A stretch of DNA of 64,000 nt from Sinomicrobium pectinilyticum (lineage in GTDB: Bacteria; Bacteroidota; Bacteroidia; Flavobacteriales; Flavobacteriaceae). Every line of letters begins with the position of its first letter. Positions within the stretch are counted from its first letter, which is position 1. Of the stretch, positions 45,658-53,545 are shown piece by piece. The notes beneath the pieces are model-generated. The model had not been told where the DNA came from. It was given only the letters and a program-made list of their open reading frames with translations, and searched no databases. Both the position numbers and the translations under genes were made by a program. The DNA lies in contig NZ_RJTM01000120.1 in the NCBI RefSeq assembly GCF_003725735.1, positions 1 to 64,000 on the forward strand, given 5' to 3'.

Positions 45658-46695
45658 TCAAAATTCATATTCACGCACAAAATTAGCAATTAAAACGGGG
45701 ACGGGATACTCTTTTATCCGGGATTTGCGGATCCCTCCTTCGATATCGTTTTTCAGGTAAACGATCCAGAATGTGGCGTGTATATGTTGATGGGAAAGTT
45801 TATGTACCACATTTTCCTTGTTGTAAAGGGAAATTTCGAACCGGTTTTCTCCGATGAGCTCCTTAAATTGCGGATGGCTTATAATTTCTTCTTCACTCAT
45901 GGGTTTTTCCGTTTCCACCAGGGGAAATTCGTACAGGTGCTGCCATATGTCTTTTTCCCTCCTTTGAAAGAGCAGGGTGCGATGTTCGTTATGTACGATA
46001 AGGTAATTGAAATACCGGTGTTTTATCCTGGCATTCCTGATTTTTACCGGGAGTTGGTCTACCAGGTTGTCTTTGAGGGCCACACAACCTGCATTCAGGG
46101 GGCATTCGGAGCATAACGGGGACCTGGGCTTGCATTGTACGGCACCGAATTCCATAATTCCCTGGTTAAAAGTAGCAGGGTCTTCCTTATCTATAAGTTC
46201 CTGTGCAAGTTCTTTGAAATATTTTATGCCCCGGCCGGAGTTTATAGGGGTGTCAATACCAAAATAGCGGGAAAGCACCCTGTATACGTTACCGTCCACT
46301 ACCGGCGAAGCTTCGTTGAAGGATATGGATGCTATGGCACTTGCCGTATAATCTCCTACTCCTTTGAGTTTCAGAAGCTCTTTATAGGAAGAAGGGAACT
46401 CCCCTTTTCTTTCCCTGGCAATATATCCGGCGGTGTGATGCAGGTTTCTGGCCCTTGAGTAGTAACCAAGTCCCTGCCATAACTTGAGGACTTTTTCTTC
46501 TGTCGCATCGGCCAGGTCGAAGACTGTCGGAAAGGCTTTTTCAAACGCCAGATAATAAGGCAGCCCCTGATCTACCCGGGTTTGTTGTAACATGATCTCC
46601 GAAAGCCATATTTTGTAAGGGTCGGTGGTTTTTCGCCACGGCAGCTCGCGTTTATTCTGTCTATACCAGTCTATGATTACCTCTGAAAAAGTCAT
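45658..46695 (-). CDS. mutY: A/G-specific adenine glycosylase MutY
   Basis: MutY removes adenine mispaired with 8-oxoguanine. It shows SEIMLQQTRV with catalytic Glu33, the helix-hairpin-helix LKGVGDYTASAIASI, catalytic Asp134 (VVDGNVYRVL), and the four-cysteine iron-sulfur loop C188-C195-C198-C204. The C-terminal NUDIX-like domain (about 225-345) recognises 8-oxoguanine. All key residues are present. It leads the mutY-ssb-gldE-gldD run; a 61-bp gap precedes ssb. Confidence 0.96.
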   Translation of the reverse strand: MTFSEVIIDWYRQNKRELPWRKTTDPYKIWLSEIMLQQTRVDQGLPYYLAFEKAFPTVFDLADATEEKVLKLWQGLGYYSRARNLHHTAGYIARERKGEFPSSYKELLKLKGVGDYTASAIASISFNEASPVVDGNVYRVLSRYFGIDTPINSGRGIKYFKELAQELIDKEDPATFNQGIMEFGAVQCKPRSPLCSECPLNAGCVALKDNLVDQLPVKIRNARIKHRYFNYLIVHNEHRTLLFQRREKDIWQHLYEFPLVETEKPMSEEEIISHPQFKELIGENRFEISLYNKENVVHKLSHQHIHATFWIVYLKNDIEGGIRKSRIKEYPVPVLIANFVREYEF

Positions 46696-46711
46696 GTTTT
46701 TGAATATGGAT

Positions 46712-46719
46712 CAAAAGTA
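46712..46719 (-). promoter_or_regulatory. Putative -7 box upstream of mutY
   Basis: The minus strand reads TACTTTTG, matching TAnnTTTG, 17 bases before the mutY ATG. No TTG is well placed at -33. Confidence 0.45.
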
Positions 46720-46778
46720 TAAAGTTTATATGGTTAAATTTTAATCAATTAGGGTTTAAATTTTGAGTAATTAATTTA

Positions 46779-46786
46779 TATATTTG
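46779..46786 (+). promoter_or_regulatory. Putative -7 box upstream of the HU gene
   Basis: TATATTTG matches TAnnTTTG, 42 bases before the HU ATG. A TTTTG at 46761-46765 is nearer than the usual -33 spacing. Confidence 0.5.
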
Positions 46787-46827
46787 CATCCCCTAAAATT
46801 AATATAAGTTAATAAAACATAATAGAA

Positions 46828-47118
46828 ATGACGAAAGCAGACATCGTAGCCAAGATTTCAGAAAAACTTGGTATGGAAAAAGGAGATGTGCAGGCCACAG
46901 TAGAATCTTTCATGGATGAAGTGAAAAATTCTTTGGAAAGCGGAGACAATGTGTATTTGCGAGGATTTGGCAGCTTTATTATTAAAACCAGAGCGGAGAA
47001 AACAGGTAGAAATATCTCCAAGAACACTACCATCAAAATACCTGCTCACAATATCCCTGCATTTAAGCCTGCGAAAGTTTTTGTTGAGGGAGTAAAAACT
47101 AACGTGGAAGTTAAGTAA
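46828..47118 (+). CDS. HU-family DNA-binding protein
   Basis: This is a nucleoid-associated protein that bends DNA as a dimer. The N-terminal helices (MTKADIVAKISEKLGMEKGD) and the beta-arm region (GFGSFIIKTRAEKTGRN, then IPAHNIPAFKPAKVF) define the family. The length of 96 is normal. It is divergent from mutY and followed after 26 bp by a tiny gene for a highly basic protein, with a terminator behind both. HU, HupB and IHF subunits cannot be separated with confidence here. Confidence 0.93.
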   Translation: MTKADIVAKISEKLGMEKGDVQATVESFMDEVKNSLESGDNVYLRGFGSFIIKTRAEKTGRNISKNTTIKIPAHNIPAFKPAKVFVEGVKTNVEVK

Positions 47119-47144
47119 GCAATATTAATTTAATCATACAGACT

Positions 47145-47237
47145 ATGCCGAGTGGTAAAAAAAGAAAAAGACATAAGGTAGCTACGCATAAACGTAAAAA
47201 AAGGGCAAGAGCTAACCGACATAAAAAGAAAAAATAG
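47145..47237 (+). CDS. Very small, highly basic protein (30 residues)
   Basis: ATG at 47145 opens a 30-codon frame (MPSGKKRKRHKVATHKRKKR, then ARANRHKKKK) ending at TAG 47235-47237. About two thirds of the residues are lysine, arginine or histidine, and there is no acidic residue. The frame lies 26 bp after the HU stop and is followed after 3 bp by a strong hairpin, so it is transcribed with HU. I recall similar short basic frames in this position in flavobacterial genomes. Composition suggests a ribosomal or nucleic-acid-binding peptide, but I cannot tie it to a named protein. Confidence 0.75.
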   Translation: MPSGKKRKRHKVATHKRKKRARANRHKKKK

Positions 47238-47240
47238 GCT

Positions 47241-47264
47241 AGAGGCACACGATGGTGTGTCTCT
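47241..47264 (+). terminator. Terminator of the HU/basic-protein unit
   Basis: AGAGGCACAC (47241-47250) pairs with GTGTGTCTCT (47255-47264), ten pairs with one G-T, around a GATG loop. A short T-run follows. It begins 3 bases after the stop codon of the 30-residue gene. Confidence 0.75.
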
Positions 47265-47339
47265 GCCGTTTTCAGCTTTAAGAATTATAAACGTTCATTG
47301 AAATAGAGACTTTGCCCGTAAGAGGATAAAGTTTCGCCG

Positions 47340-47370
47340 GGTTTAAACCTGCCTTTCAAGGCAGGAAACC
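47340..47370 (+). promoter_or_regulatory. Leader stem-loop upstream of the RNase G gene
   Basis: GGTTT and AAACC flank a near-perfect palindrome CCTGCCTT-TC-AAGGCAGG. It lies 58 bases upstream of the rng start and is not followed by a T-run, so it looks like a structured mRNA leader rather than a terminator. Confidence 0.5.
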
Positions 47371-47428
47371 TGTGAAAATTATTGTTTAATCCTTTCGTTC
47401 GCACACATACCGTAATGGTTACTGGCGA

Positions 47429-48994
47429 ATGGACATAAAATCATTCAGAGTGAATAAGGAATTGATAGTAAGATCTGGTTCCTCTGACGTTGATTTTGCC
47501 TTGTTAAAGGATGGAAAACTAATAGAATTGCATAAGGAAGAGGACAGCAGTGATTTTGCTGTGGGCGATATTATGCTCGCCAAGATCAGAAAGCCTGTTT
47601 CCGGGCTTAATGCGGCCTTTGTAAATGTAGGGTATGAGAAAGATGCTTTTTTGCACTATCATGACCTCGGCCCCAAATTACCTTCTTTATTGAAATTCAT
47701 TAAACGTGTAAGCACAGGTAAATTAAAAGACTTTTCATTAAAAGACTTCCCATTTGAAGAAGATATAGACAAGAACGGAAGCATTGTAAATGTGCTGAAA
47801 TCCAATCAGTCTATATTGGTGCAGATTGTAAAAGAACCTATTTCCACCAAAGGGCCCAGAATCAGTTCCGAGCTATCCATAGCCGGACGTTATCTGGTAC
47901 TGGTACCTTTTTCCGACCGTATTTCGGTTTCGCAGAAAATTGAAAGCAAAGAGGAAAAAGACAGGTTGAAAAGGCTCGTGCAAAGCATCAGGCCCAAAGG
48001 GTTTGGTGTTATAGTTCGTACCGTTGCAGAAGGCAAAAAAGTCGCAGAACTGGATAAAGATTTACACAACCTATACCTTAGATGGATAGCCATGTGTAAA
48101 AAAATCCATAAAGCGGGACATCCGTCAAAAGTGCTCAGTGAGCTGAACCGGACAGCATCCATATTAAGGGATGTATTTAACGATTCGTTTACGGGTATTT
48201 ATGTGGACGATGAAACGCTTTATTATCAAATTAAAGATTATGTGCATGAAATCGCACCGGAAAAAGAATCTATCGTGAAATTACACGATCCCCGTATTCC
48301 CATATTCGAAAAATACGGGATAGAAAGGCAAATAAAGACTTCTTTCGGAAAAACCGTATCCATGAGTAAGGGCGCATACCTGGTTATTGAACATACCGAA
48401 GCCCTCCATGTGATAGATGTAAACAGTGGTAATCGCTCCAACAAAGCCAAATCGCAGGAAGAAACCGCACTGGAAGTTAACCTGATAGCAGCAAGTGAAA
48501 TTGCCAGGCAACTTCGGCTGCGCGATATGGGCGGAATAATTGTCGTCGATTTTATTGATATGACAAGACAGGAGAACCGCAAAAAACTCTATGACCATTT
48601 CAGAGAGGAAATGAAAGAAGACAGGGCCAAGCACAAGATCTTACCCCCCAGTAAATTTGGCCTGATACAAATTACGAGGCAGAGAGTGAGACCGGAAATG
48701 AATATTAAGACCAGGGAGGAAAATCCCAACGGTAACGGGGAAATAGAGGCCCCTATCTTAATTATAGACAAGATCTCTGCCGATCTTGAAAAAATTATAC
48801 AGAATAAAAGCTTCAAAAACGGTATTGTACTTAATGTGCATCCGTTTATTGCGGCATATTTAACCAAAGGATTTCCATCCATCCGTTCTAAGTGGTTCTT
48901 AGAACACAAAAAATGGGTAAAAATTTTACCAAGAGACGCTTACACGTATTTGGAATACCGATTCAAAGATAAAAAGGGAACTATTTTATCTTAA
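47429..48994 (+). CDS. rng: Ribonuclease E/G family endoribonuclease
   Basis: This RNase G-type endonuclease acts in rRNA and mRNA processing. An N-terminal S1 RNA-binding region (about 35-130) is followed by an RNase H-like catalytic core with metal-binding aspartates in VIDVNSGN (about 330) and VVDFIDM (about 375). The length of 521 lacks the long scaffold tail of E. coli RNase E. It is the only gene of its unit, with a structured leader before and a terminator behind it. The family is normally essential or nearly so. Confidence 0.93.
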   Translation: MDIKSFRVNKELIVRSGSSDVDFALLKDGKLIELHKEEDSSDFAVGDIMLAKIRKPVSGLNAAFVNVGYEKDAFLHYHDLGPKLPSLLKFIKRVSTGKLKDFSLKDFPFEEDIDKNGSIVNVLKSNQSILVQIVKEPISTKGPRISSELSIAGRYLVLVPFSDRISVSQKIESKEEKDRLKRLVQSIRPKGFGVIVRTVAEGKKVAELDKDLHNLYLRWIAMCKKIHKAGHPSKVLSELNRTASILRDVFNDSFTGIYVDDETLYYQIKDYVHEIAPEKESIVKLHDPRIPIFEKYGIERQIKTSFGKTVSMSKGAYLVIEHTEALHVIDVNSGNRSNKAKSQEETALEVNLIAASEIARQLRLRDMGGIIVVDFIDMTRQENRKKLYDHFREEMKEDRAKHKILPPSKFGLIQITRQRVRPEMNIKTREENPNGNGEIEAPILIIDKISADLEKIIQNKSFKNGIVLNVHPFIAAYLTKGFPSIRSKWFLEHKKWVKILPRDAYTYLEYRFKDKKGTILS

Positions 48995-48997
48995 AAG

Positions 48998-49027
48998 AAA
49001 CCACGCTGTAGTAATACGGCGTGGTTT
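48998..49027 (+). terminator. Terminator of the RNase G gene
   Basis: AAACCACGC (48998-49006) pairs with GCGTGGTTT (49019-49027) and is followed by TTT. It begins 3 bases after the stop codon. Confidence 0.85.
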
Positions 49028-49224
49028 TTTGTTTTGTACAGCTTGCAATGCATTGCTGGTAATTCTTCCGTAAATCCGAGAAAACACATAACTTACCCCG
49101 GTACAAAAGGCAATCATTACATTAAAAGAACTCAGGACTACCGACTAAAAAAACTTCGTAGCATTTACCCTTGCTTCATTTGCAATATTTTGCTTTTATT
49201 TGATCCGTTATTTAGTTTTTCCGG

Positions 49225-49725
49225 ATGATGAACAGAGAAACCTTTACCGTAGACGAGGCCAGGCGAAAACTGGAGCACTACTGTGCTTACCGCGAGCGCT
49301 GCCATAAAGAGGTGGTGGCAAAACTCCGGGAGATGAACATGATACCCCTGGCTGTCGATACCATAGTGGTACATCTTATTGAAAATGATTTTTTGAATGA
49401 GGAGCGGTTTGCAAGAAGTTTTGCCCGGGGGAAATTCCGGATAAAGAAATGGGGTAAGAAGCGCATAGTGAGAGAACTGCAGGCAAGGGAAATATCTGCT
49501 CCCAATATCCGTGAGGGCCTTAAAGAAATTTCAGAAGAAGATTACCTGGAAACATTCCACGAGATTGCCGAAAAGAAGTGGCAGCAGATAAAAGATACAT
49601 TTCCCGGCGGTAAAAAACAAGCCGAAGCCCTGTTTCGGGGGAGAAAAAAGTTATCTGATTATCTTTTGTACAGGGGGTGGGAAAGCCATCTCGTATATGA
49701 AAAAATAAACACCCTCACCAGCTGA
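49225..49725 (+). CDS. recX: Regulatory protein RecX
   Basis: RecX binds RecA filaments and limits their activity. The protein is built of three-helix repeats: EARRKLEHYCAYRERCHKEV, then NDFLNEERFARSFARGKFRIKKWGKKRIVREL, then a third weaker repeat. The NEERFARSFARGK segment is the family hallmark. The length of 166 is normal. Two adjacent ATG codons (49225 and 49228) are possible starts. It is not next to recA and converges on the cupin gene, 13 bp apart. Confidence 0.9.
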   Translation: MMNRETFTVDEARRKLEHYCAYRERCHKEVVAKLREMNMIPLAVDTIVVHLIENDFLNEERFARSFARGKFRIKKWGKKRIVRELQAREISAPNIREGLKEISEEDYLETFHEIAEKKWQQIKDTFPGGKKQAEALFRGRKKLSDYLLYRGWESHLVYEKINTLTS

Positions 49726-49738
49726 ACCCGGGCCAGGC

Positions 49739-50605
49739 TCAGGTCTGTATGCCCAGTTCCCTGTGGGTTTTTATGATGGCCTGCTCATTTTTATAATCTA
49801 TCCAGTCCTGTCCTTTCTGCCTGCGCATAAAGTTGTCGAAATGGCGCATAATAAGCACATTATATGCTGCCTTTGCCAGGTTCAGGGGCTTACGCGGAAA
49901 AGCCCGAAGGCTCATGGAGAAGCCCGGGGTCAAATACTTCATATAATGCCAGTATCCTTCCGGCATATAAAGCATTTCCCCGTGTTCCAGGTTGGCGATA
50001 TACCCTTTTGCTTTTTTCAGGGCCGGCCATTTGTCATAATCCGGATGGTCAAAATCAATATCTTCCCTGGAAATAAGGGAATGCGGGATTTTGTACATAT
50101 ATCTGGTCTGGTCCGGGGGAAGGATAATACACTGCTTTTTGCCGTGAAAATGGAAGTGCAGTATATTGGAATAATCAATGTCGAAGTGCATGAATACCTT
50201 ACTGTTTTTCCCTCCGAAAAACAGCATGGGCAGTTGTTTTACCAGCTTAAGGCCTATATCGGGCCATTCGAAATCCTTTTGAAGTGCCGGTACTTCCTTC
50301 ATAAGGTTGTATAAAAATATCCTGTAACTGGTAGGTTCCGTTTCAAGGAGTTTGATGTATTCGTGCATTTTCATTTTGGCATGCGGTTCGTTAAAACCGT
50401 CTTCATGGCTTACAGGCCGGTCATCGTACAGAGGTACCGTTTTGTCTCCGGCAATATGGTCTATGTAGTTGAGATGCCATTTTTCATACGCACCCCATTC
50501 TTTGGTAAGCTCCTGGATGACCACAGGCTTTTGGGGCTTTACATACCGGGCTACAAAGTCCTCTTTTGTGATGTTTTTTACACGAGGGATTTCCTGTAGT
50601 TGCAT
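49739..50605 (-). CDS. JmjC-like cupin protein (predicted Fe(II)/2-oxoglutarate oxygenase)
   Basis: This cupin_8/JmjC-type protein is a presumed iron- and 2-oxoglutarate-dependent dioxygenase. Metal ligands are visible as MHFDIDYSN (His140, Asp142 counted from 50605) and MPEGYWHYM (His220). The opening EIPRVKNITKEDFVARY is usual for the flavobacterial family. I prefer the start at 50605 to the ATG at 50617, since a -7 box at 50633-50640 would leave too short a leader for the latter. The substrate is unknown; relatives hydroxylate proteins or small molecules. Confidence 0.82.
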   Translation of the reverse strand: MQLQEIPRVKNITKEDFVARYVKPQKPVVIQELTKEWGAYEKWHLNYIDHIAGDKTVPLYDDRPVSHEDGFNEPHAKMKMHEYIKLLETEPTSYRIFLYNLMKEVPALQKDFEWPDIGLKLVKQLPMLFFGGKNSKVFMHFDIDYSNILHFHFHGKKQCIILPPDQTRYMYKIPHSLISREDIDFDHPDYDKWPALKKAKGYIANLEHGEMLYMPEGYWHYMKYLTPGFSMSLRAFPRKPLNLAKAAYNVLIMRHFDNFMRRQKGQDWIDYKNEQAIIKTHRELGIQT

Positions 50606-50632
50606 ACGAAAATACATTGAATTTTAACCGGG

Positions 50633-50640
50633 CAAAGTTA
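50633..50640 (-). promoter_or_regulatory. Putative -7 box of the cupin gene
   Basis: The minus strand reads TAACTTTG, matching TAnnTTTG, 28 bases before the ATG at 50605. No clear -33 TTG is at the right distance. Confidence 0.45.
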
Positions 50641-50675
50641 AAGAATTGTTTCAAAATTGTTTACATAAATTTTAT

Positions 50676-50876
50676 TTAAGTGGTTTTTCCGTTATTACAA
50701 ATGTCAGAAACTATGACATTTTGCCTGGATTGTTTCGCATATAAAATATAAACGGATGCCGTATCCTTACCATGGTCCTTAAAATTCGAAAACACTCCCG
50801 AAGGTATCCTTTTGCTGTCTTTTTTGTATATCTTTATGTAAAGATATAATGAAAACCCGGTTGATAGCAATGTCAT
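50676..50876 (-). CDS. Possible small membrane protein
   Basis: This frame of 66 codons starts at ATG 50876 (MTLLSTGFSLYLYIKIYKK) with one transmembrane segment followed by a positively charged stretch, which looks protein-like. A longer version from TTG 50924 gives 82 residues and a longer hydrophobic part. I recognise no family. It lies between the cupin gene and sufE in an otherwise empty 470-bp region and has no clear promoter, so it may be spurious. Confidence 0.3.
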   Translation of the reverse strand: MTLLSTGFSLYLYIKIYKKDSKRIPSGVFSNFKDHGKDTASVYILYAKQSRQNVIVSDICNNGKTT

Positions 50877-51044
50877 TACCAGTGCTGTGAACAAAGTAAA
50901 AACAGCGGGATGTCCGTAAAACAAGGGTAAATATTTAATATGGTTTTCGGTTTTAACACCCTTTCGGAGGAAGAAACCGTACCGGCTTGTTCCCCTGAAG
51001 AATACGGTTATTGGTTAAAACTATACGGGCATTGACAGAAACTG

Positions 51045-51075
51045 TTGAAAAGCAATAATACTTATCGTACTTTTG
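51045..51075 (+). promoter_or_regulatory. Promoter of sufE
   Basis: TTG (51045-51047) and TACTTTTG (51068-51075) are 20 bases apart, the Bacteroidota pattern. The sufE ATG follows at 51091, giving a leader of about 10 bases. Confidence 0.65.
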
Positions 51076-51090
51076 TATAAAAATTGCATT

Positions 51091-51513
51091 ATGAGTATTA
51101 AGGATATTCAGGAAGAAATAGTTGGGGAGTTTTCCATGTTTGATGATTGGATGCAGCGTTACGAATATATGATAGAACTCGGCAAATCGCTTCCTCTTAT
51201 CGATGAAGAATATAAGACAGATGACAATCTTATTAAAGGATGCCAGAGCAAGGTATGGGTCCATGCAGAATTAAAAGGGGATAAACTGTGCTTTACGGCA
51301 GACAGCGATGCTATTATAACCAAAGGTATTATAGCCATTTTGGTAAGGGCTTTTTCCAATCAGTCACCCAAGGACATCATTGAAGCAGGCACACAGTTTA
51401 TCGATGAAATAGGATTGAAAGAACACTTGTCCCCGACCCGTGCCAACGGATTGGTTAACATGATAAAGCAACTGAAAATGTATGCGATAGCATACCAGAC
51501 ACAGTTAAATTAA
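51091..51513 (+). CDS. sufE: SufE family sulfur-acceptor protein
   Basis: SufE receives persulfide sulfur from the cysteine desulfurase SufS for iron-sulfur cluster assembly. The acceptor cysteine is in LIKGCQSKVWV at residue 51, the same number as in E. coli SufE. I use the ATG at 51091 (MSIKDIQEEIV), because the longer frame from 51073 overlaps the -7 box. It starts a run with a SufT-like protein and DUF2480. The main sufBCDS genes are not in the window. Confidence 0.93.
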   Translation: MSIKDIQEEIVGEFSMFDDWMQRYEYMIELGKSLPLIDEEYKTDDNLIKGCQSKVWVHAELKGDKLCFTADSDAIITKGIIAILVRAFSNQSPKDIIEAGTQFIDEIGLKEHLSPTRANGLVNMIKQLKMYAIAYQTQLN

Positions 51514-51564
51514 ACGCCGGTATAAAATAACAGACCGGTAAAAAAAGGATTAAACCTGAGAATT

Positions 51565-51894
51565 ATGAGTGCAGAAACAACTATAGATACTACAGAACTG
51601 GGAGAAAAGATCGTTAAAGTACTGAAGACGATATACGATCCGGAAATTCCGGTGGACATCTACGAACTGGGCCTCATATATGATGTCTTTGTTAACGAAG
51701 ATTACGACGTAAAGATATTGATGACTCTTACTACGCCCAATTGTCCCGTAGCGGAAACACTTCCTGTAGAAGTGGAGGAAAAGGTAAAATCTATTGACGG
51801 GTTAAAAGATGTGGAAGTGGAAATCACCTTCGATCCGCCCTGGAGCCAGGAGCTGATGAGTGAGGAGGCTAAATTGGAATTGGGATTGCTTTAA
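51565..51894 (+). CDS. MIP18/DUF59 family iron-sulfur maturation protein (SufT-like)
   Basis: This 109-residue protein of the DUF59 family has the conserved YDPEIPVDIYELGLIYDV and LTTPNCPVAE segments, the latter holding the reactive cysteine. Family members (SufT, yeast/human CIA2) help mature iron-sulfur proteins. It is 51 bp downstream of sufE, which supports a role in cluster assembly or transfer. Specific clients are unknown. Confidence 0.9.
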   Translation: MSAETTIDTTELGEKIVKVLKTIYDPEIPVDIYELGLIYDVFVNEDYDVKILMTLTTPNCPVAETLPVEVEEKVKSIDGLKDVEVEITFDPPWSQELMSEEAKLELGLL

Positions 51895-51942
51895 TCAGAG
51901 CGGGCGCACCTATGTTATGCCCGTTATTATTTGCAGAAGAAG

Positions 51943-52446
51943 ATGGCTGAAGAAATTGTAAATCGTGTAGCACAGAGCAAACTTGTGACCATAGATCCCG
52001 GAGATTATTATCCCGAGGGAAAGAGGATACAACTAGATATTAAAGACTGGTTGTACGAGGGCTTTATACTCAGGGAAAAAGATTTCCGGCAGGCACTCAA
52101 AGAACATGACTGGGGCCGGTATGAGGGGGCCTTCGTGGCACTTACCTGTTCTGCCGATGCCATTATCCCCGCATGGGCCTTTATGCTGGTAACTTCTCAT
52201 TTAACTCCCTATTCCCGGAAAGTCGTGGTTGGAGATATAGAGTTACTGGAAACGGCTGTTTACCGGGATGCCCTGGAAAAAGTAGATTTCAAACAGTATA
52301 ATGACCTTCCTGTTATTGTGCGCGGTTGTGCCGAAAAGCCTGTTCCCCAGAATGCCTATATTATGTTGGTGGAAGAACTTCGCAAATTCGCAAAAAGCGT
52401 GATGTACGGAGAAGCGTGTTCTTCCGTTCCGTTATTTAAACGATAA
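51943..52446 (+). CDS. DUF2480 family protein
   Basis: This conserved flavobacterial protein (167 residues from the ATG at 51943; the frame from TTG 51931 adds four residues) is recognisable by LVTIDPGDYYPEGKR, LKEHDWGRYEGAFVALTC and RGCAEKPVPQNAYI. No signal peptide or membrane segment is visible, so it is probably cytoplasmic. It follows the SufT-like gene by 48 bp. The family often accompanies suf genes in Bacteroidota, hinting at iron-sulfur metabolism, but no activity is known. Confidence 0.8.
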   Translation: MAEEIVNRVAQSKLVTIDPGDYYPEGKRIQLDIKDWLYEGFILREKDFRQALKEHDWGRYEGAFVALTCSADAIIPAWAFMLVTSHLTPYSRKVVVGDIELLETAVYRDALEKVDFKQYNDLPVIVRGCAEKPVPQNAYIMLVEELRKFAKSVMYGEACSSVPLFKR

Positions 52447-52486
52447 AAACGTGCACTTTATCCTCGTCTTGTGTTAAAAAACTTCT

Positions 52487-52494
52487 TACTTTTG
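52487..52494 (+). promoter_or_regulatory. Putative -7 box of the DUF3078 gene
   Basis: TACTTTTG matches TAnnTTTG, 56 bases before the ATG. A TTG at 52469-52471 is slightly closer than the usual -33 distance. Confidence 0.45.
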
Positions 52495-52549
52495 TCAGAA
52501 CAAAAAGTCCGAATTACGTTTGCGGGCTTAAAAATTAAAAAGTAAGAAG

Positions 52550-53470
52550 ATGAAAAAAATTGTATTCGCATTAGCCTTTATTCTGGGCGTAACAGTGGTA
52601 AATGCACAAGTCTTAAGTGAGGATTCTTTTAATCAGGGACAATATACCGTAAGACCCGACGGATGGATCCGGGCCGGTAATGTCACCTTTTTATTAAACC
52701 AGTCCGCATTTTCTAACTGGCTTGCCGGAGGAGAAAACAACGTTGCGGGAAACCTGGGGCTCAATTACGATTTTAACTATAAGAAAGGAGACTGGACCTG
52801 GGACAATAAAATTATTGCAAGCTACGGGCTTACCAAATTAAAAGGGCAGGATACCAGGAAAACGGACGATCGTCTCGAATTCAATTCCCTGGTAGGTAAA
52901 AAGGCTTCCGGTTACTGGAGTTATTCTTTCTTTGCCAATTTGAGAACGCAGTTTACAAACGGATATGACTACCCGAACGATGCCGCCGAAGAATTTCAAA
53001 CTTCTGGCTTCTTTAAACCGGCCTATGTTACTTTCGGTCCCGGTATGCTTTGGAAAAGAAGCGAAAACCTGAAGGTTAACCTTGCTCCCGTAACTTCAAA
53101 AATGACTATCCTGGGAGGAGAAGTATTTACGTACGATAAAGGCCTGGGAGAGTTCTTATCCAGTGATGATGTGGAGACATTTGGTGTGGACCCGGGTAAA
53201 AGCTTACGTTACGAACTCGGATTCTATGTAGAAGGATATTACAAGTTCAATCTTATGCAGAATGTATCTGCCGAAAATATCCTGAACCTGTACTCCAACT
53301 ATCTTGAGGACCCGCAGAATGTGGATATCAACTATACGCTGAACCTCGTAATGAAAATCAACGATTACCTTTCCACAAATCTTATCTTCCAGACAATATA
53401 TGACGATAATGCCTATCAGGGATTCCAGATCAGGGAAGTCTTCGGCCTTGGTGTTAACTTCGGATTCTAG
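52550..53470 (+). CDS. DUF3078 outer-membrane beta-barrel-like protein
   Basis: A signal peptide (ending VVNAQ) precedes about 285 residues of alternating beta-strand character. Segments FLLNQSAFSNWLAGGENNVAG and the repeated strands KKGDWTWDNKI and GYWSYSFFANLRTQF are typical of the DUF3078 family in Bacteroidota. The last residue is phenylalanine, as expected for an outer-membrane barrel. It has its own promoter and a strong terminator. Function is unknown. Confidence 0.82.
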   Translation: MKKIVFALAFILGVTVVNAQVLSEDSFNQGQYTVRPDGWIRAGNVTFLLNQSAFSNWLAGGENNVAGNLGLNYDFNYKKGDWTWDNKIIASYGLTKLKGQDTRKTDDRLEFNSLVGKKASGYWSYSFFANLRTQFTNGYDYPNDAAEEFQTSGFFKPAYVTFGPGMLWKRSENLKVNLAPVTSKMTILGGEVFTYDKGLGEFLSSDDVETFGVDPGKSLRYELGFYVEGYYKFNLMQNVSAENILNLYSNYLEDPQNVDINYTLNLVMKINDYLSTNLIFQTIYDDNAYQGFQIREVFGLGVNFGF

Positions 53471-53501
53471 GAGATAACTGTTTCCTGAGAAAAGATATCA
53501 G

Positions 53502-53538
53502 CAGCGCCTGCCGAAAAAATATTTTCCGGCAGGCGCTG
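53502..53538. terminator. Bidirectional terminator between DUF3078 and hflX
   Basis: CAGCGCCTGCCG (53502-53513) pairs perfectly with CGGCAGGCGCTG (53527-53538). TTTTTT follows on the plus strand. It serves two convergent genes, the hflX stop being 8 bp further on. Confidence 0.88.
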
Positions 53539-53545
53539 TGCTTTT

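Noticed and set aside
49028-49224. Possible small RNA or promoter between rng and recX
   Set aside because: TATTTTG and TTATTTG sequences resemble a -7 box but none fits TAnnTTTG, and no stable structure stands out.
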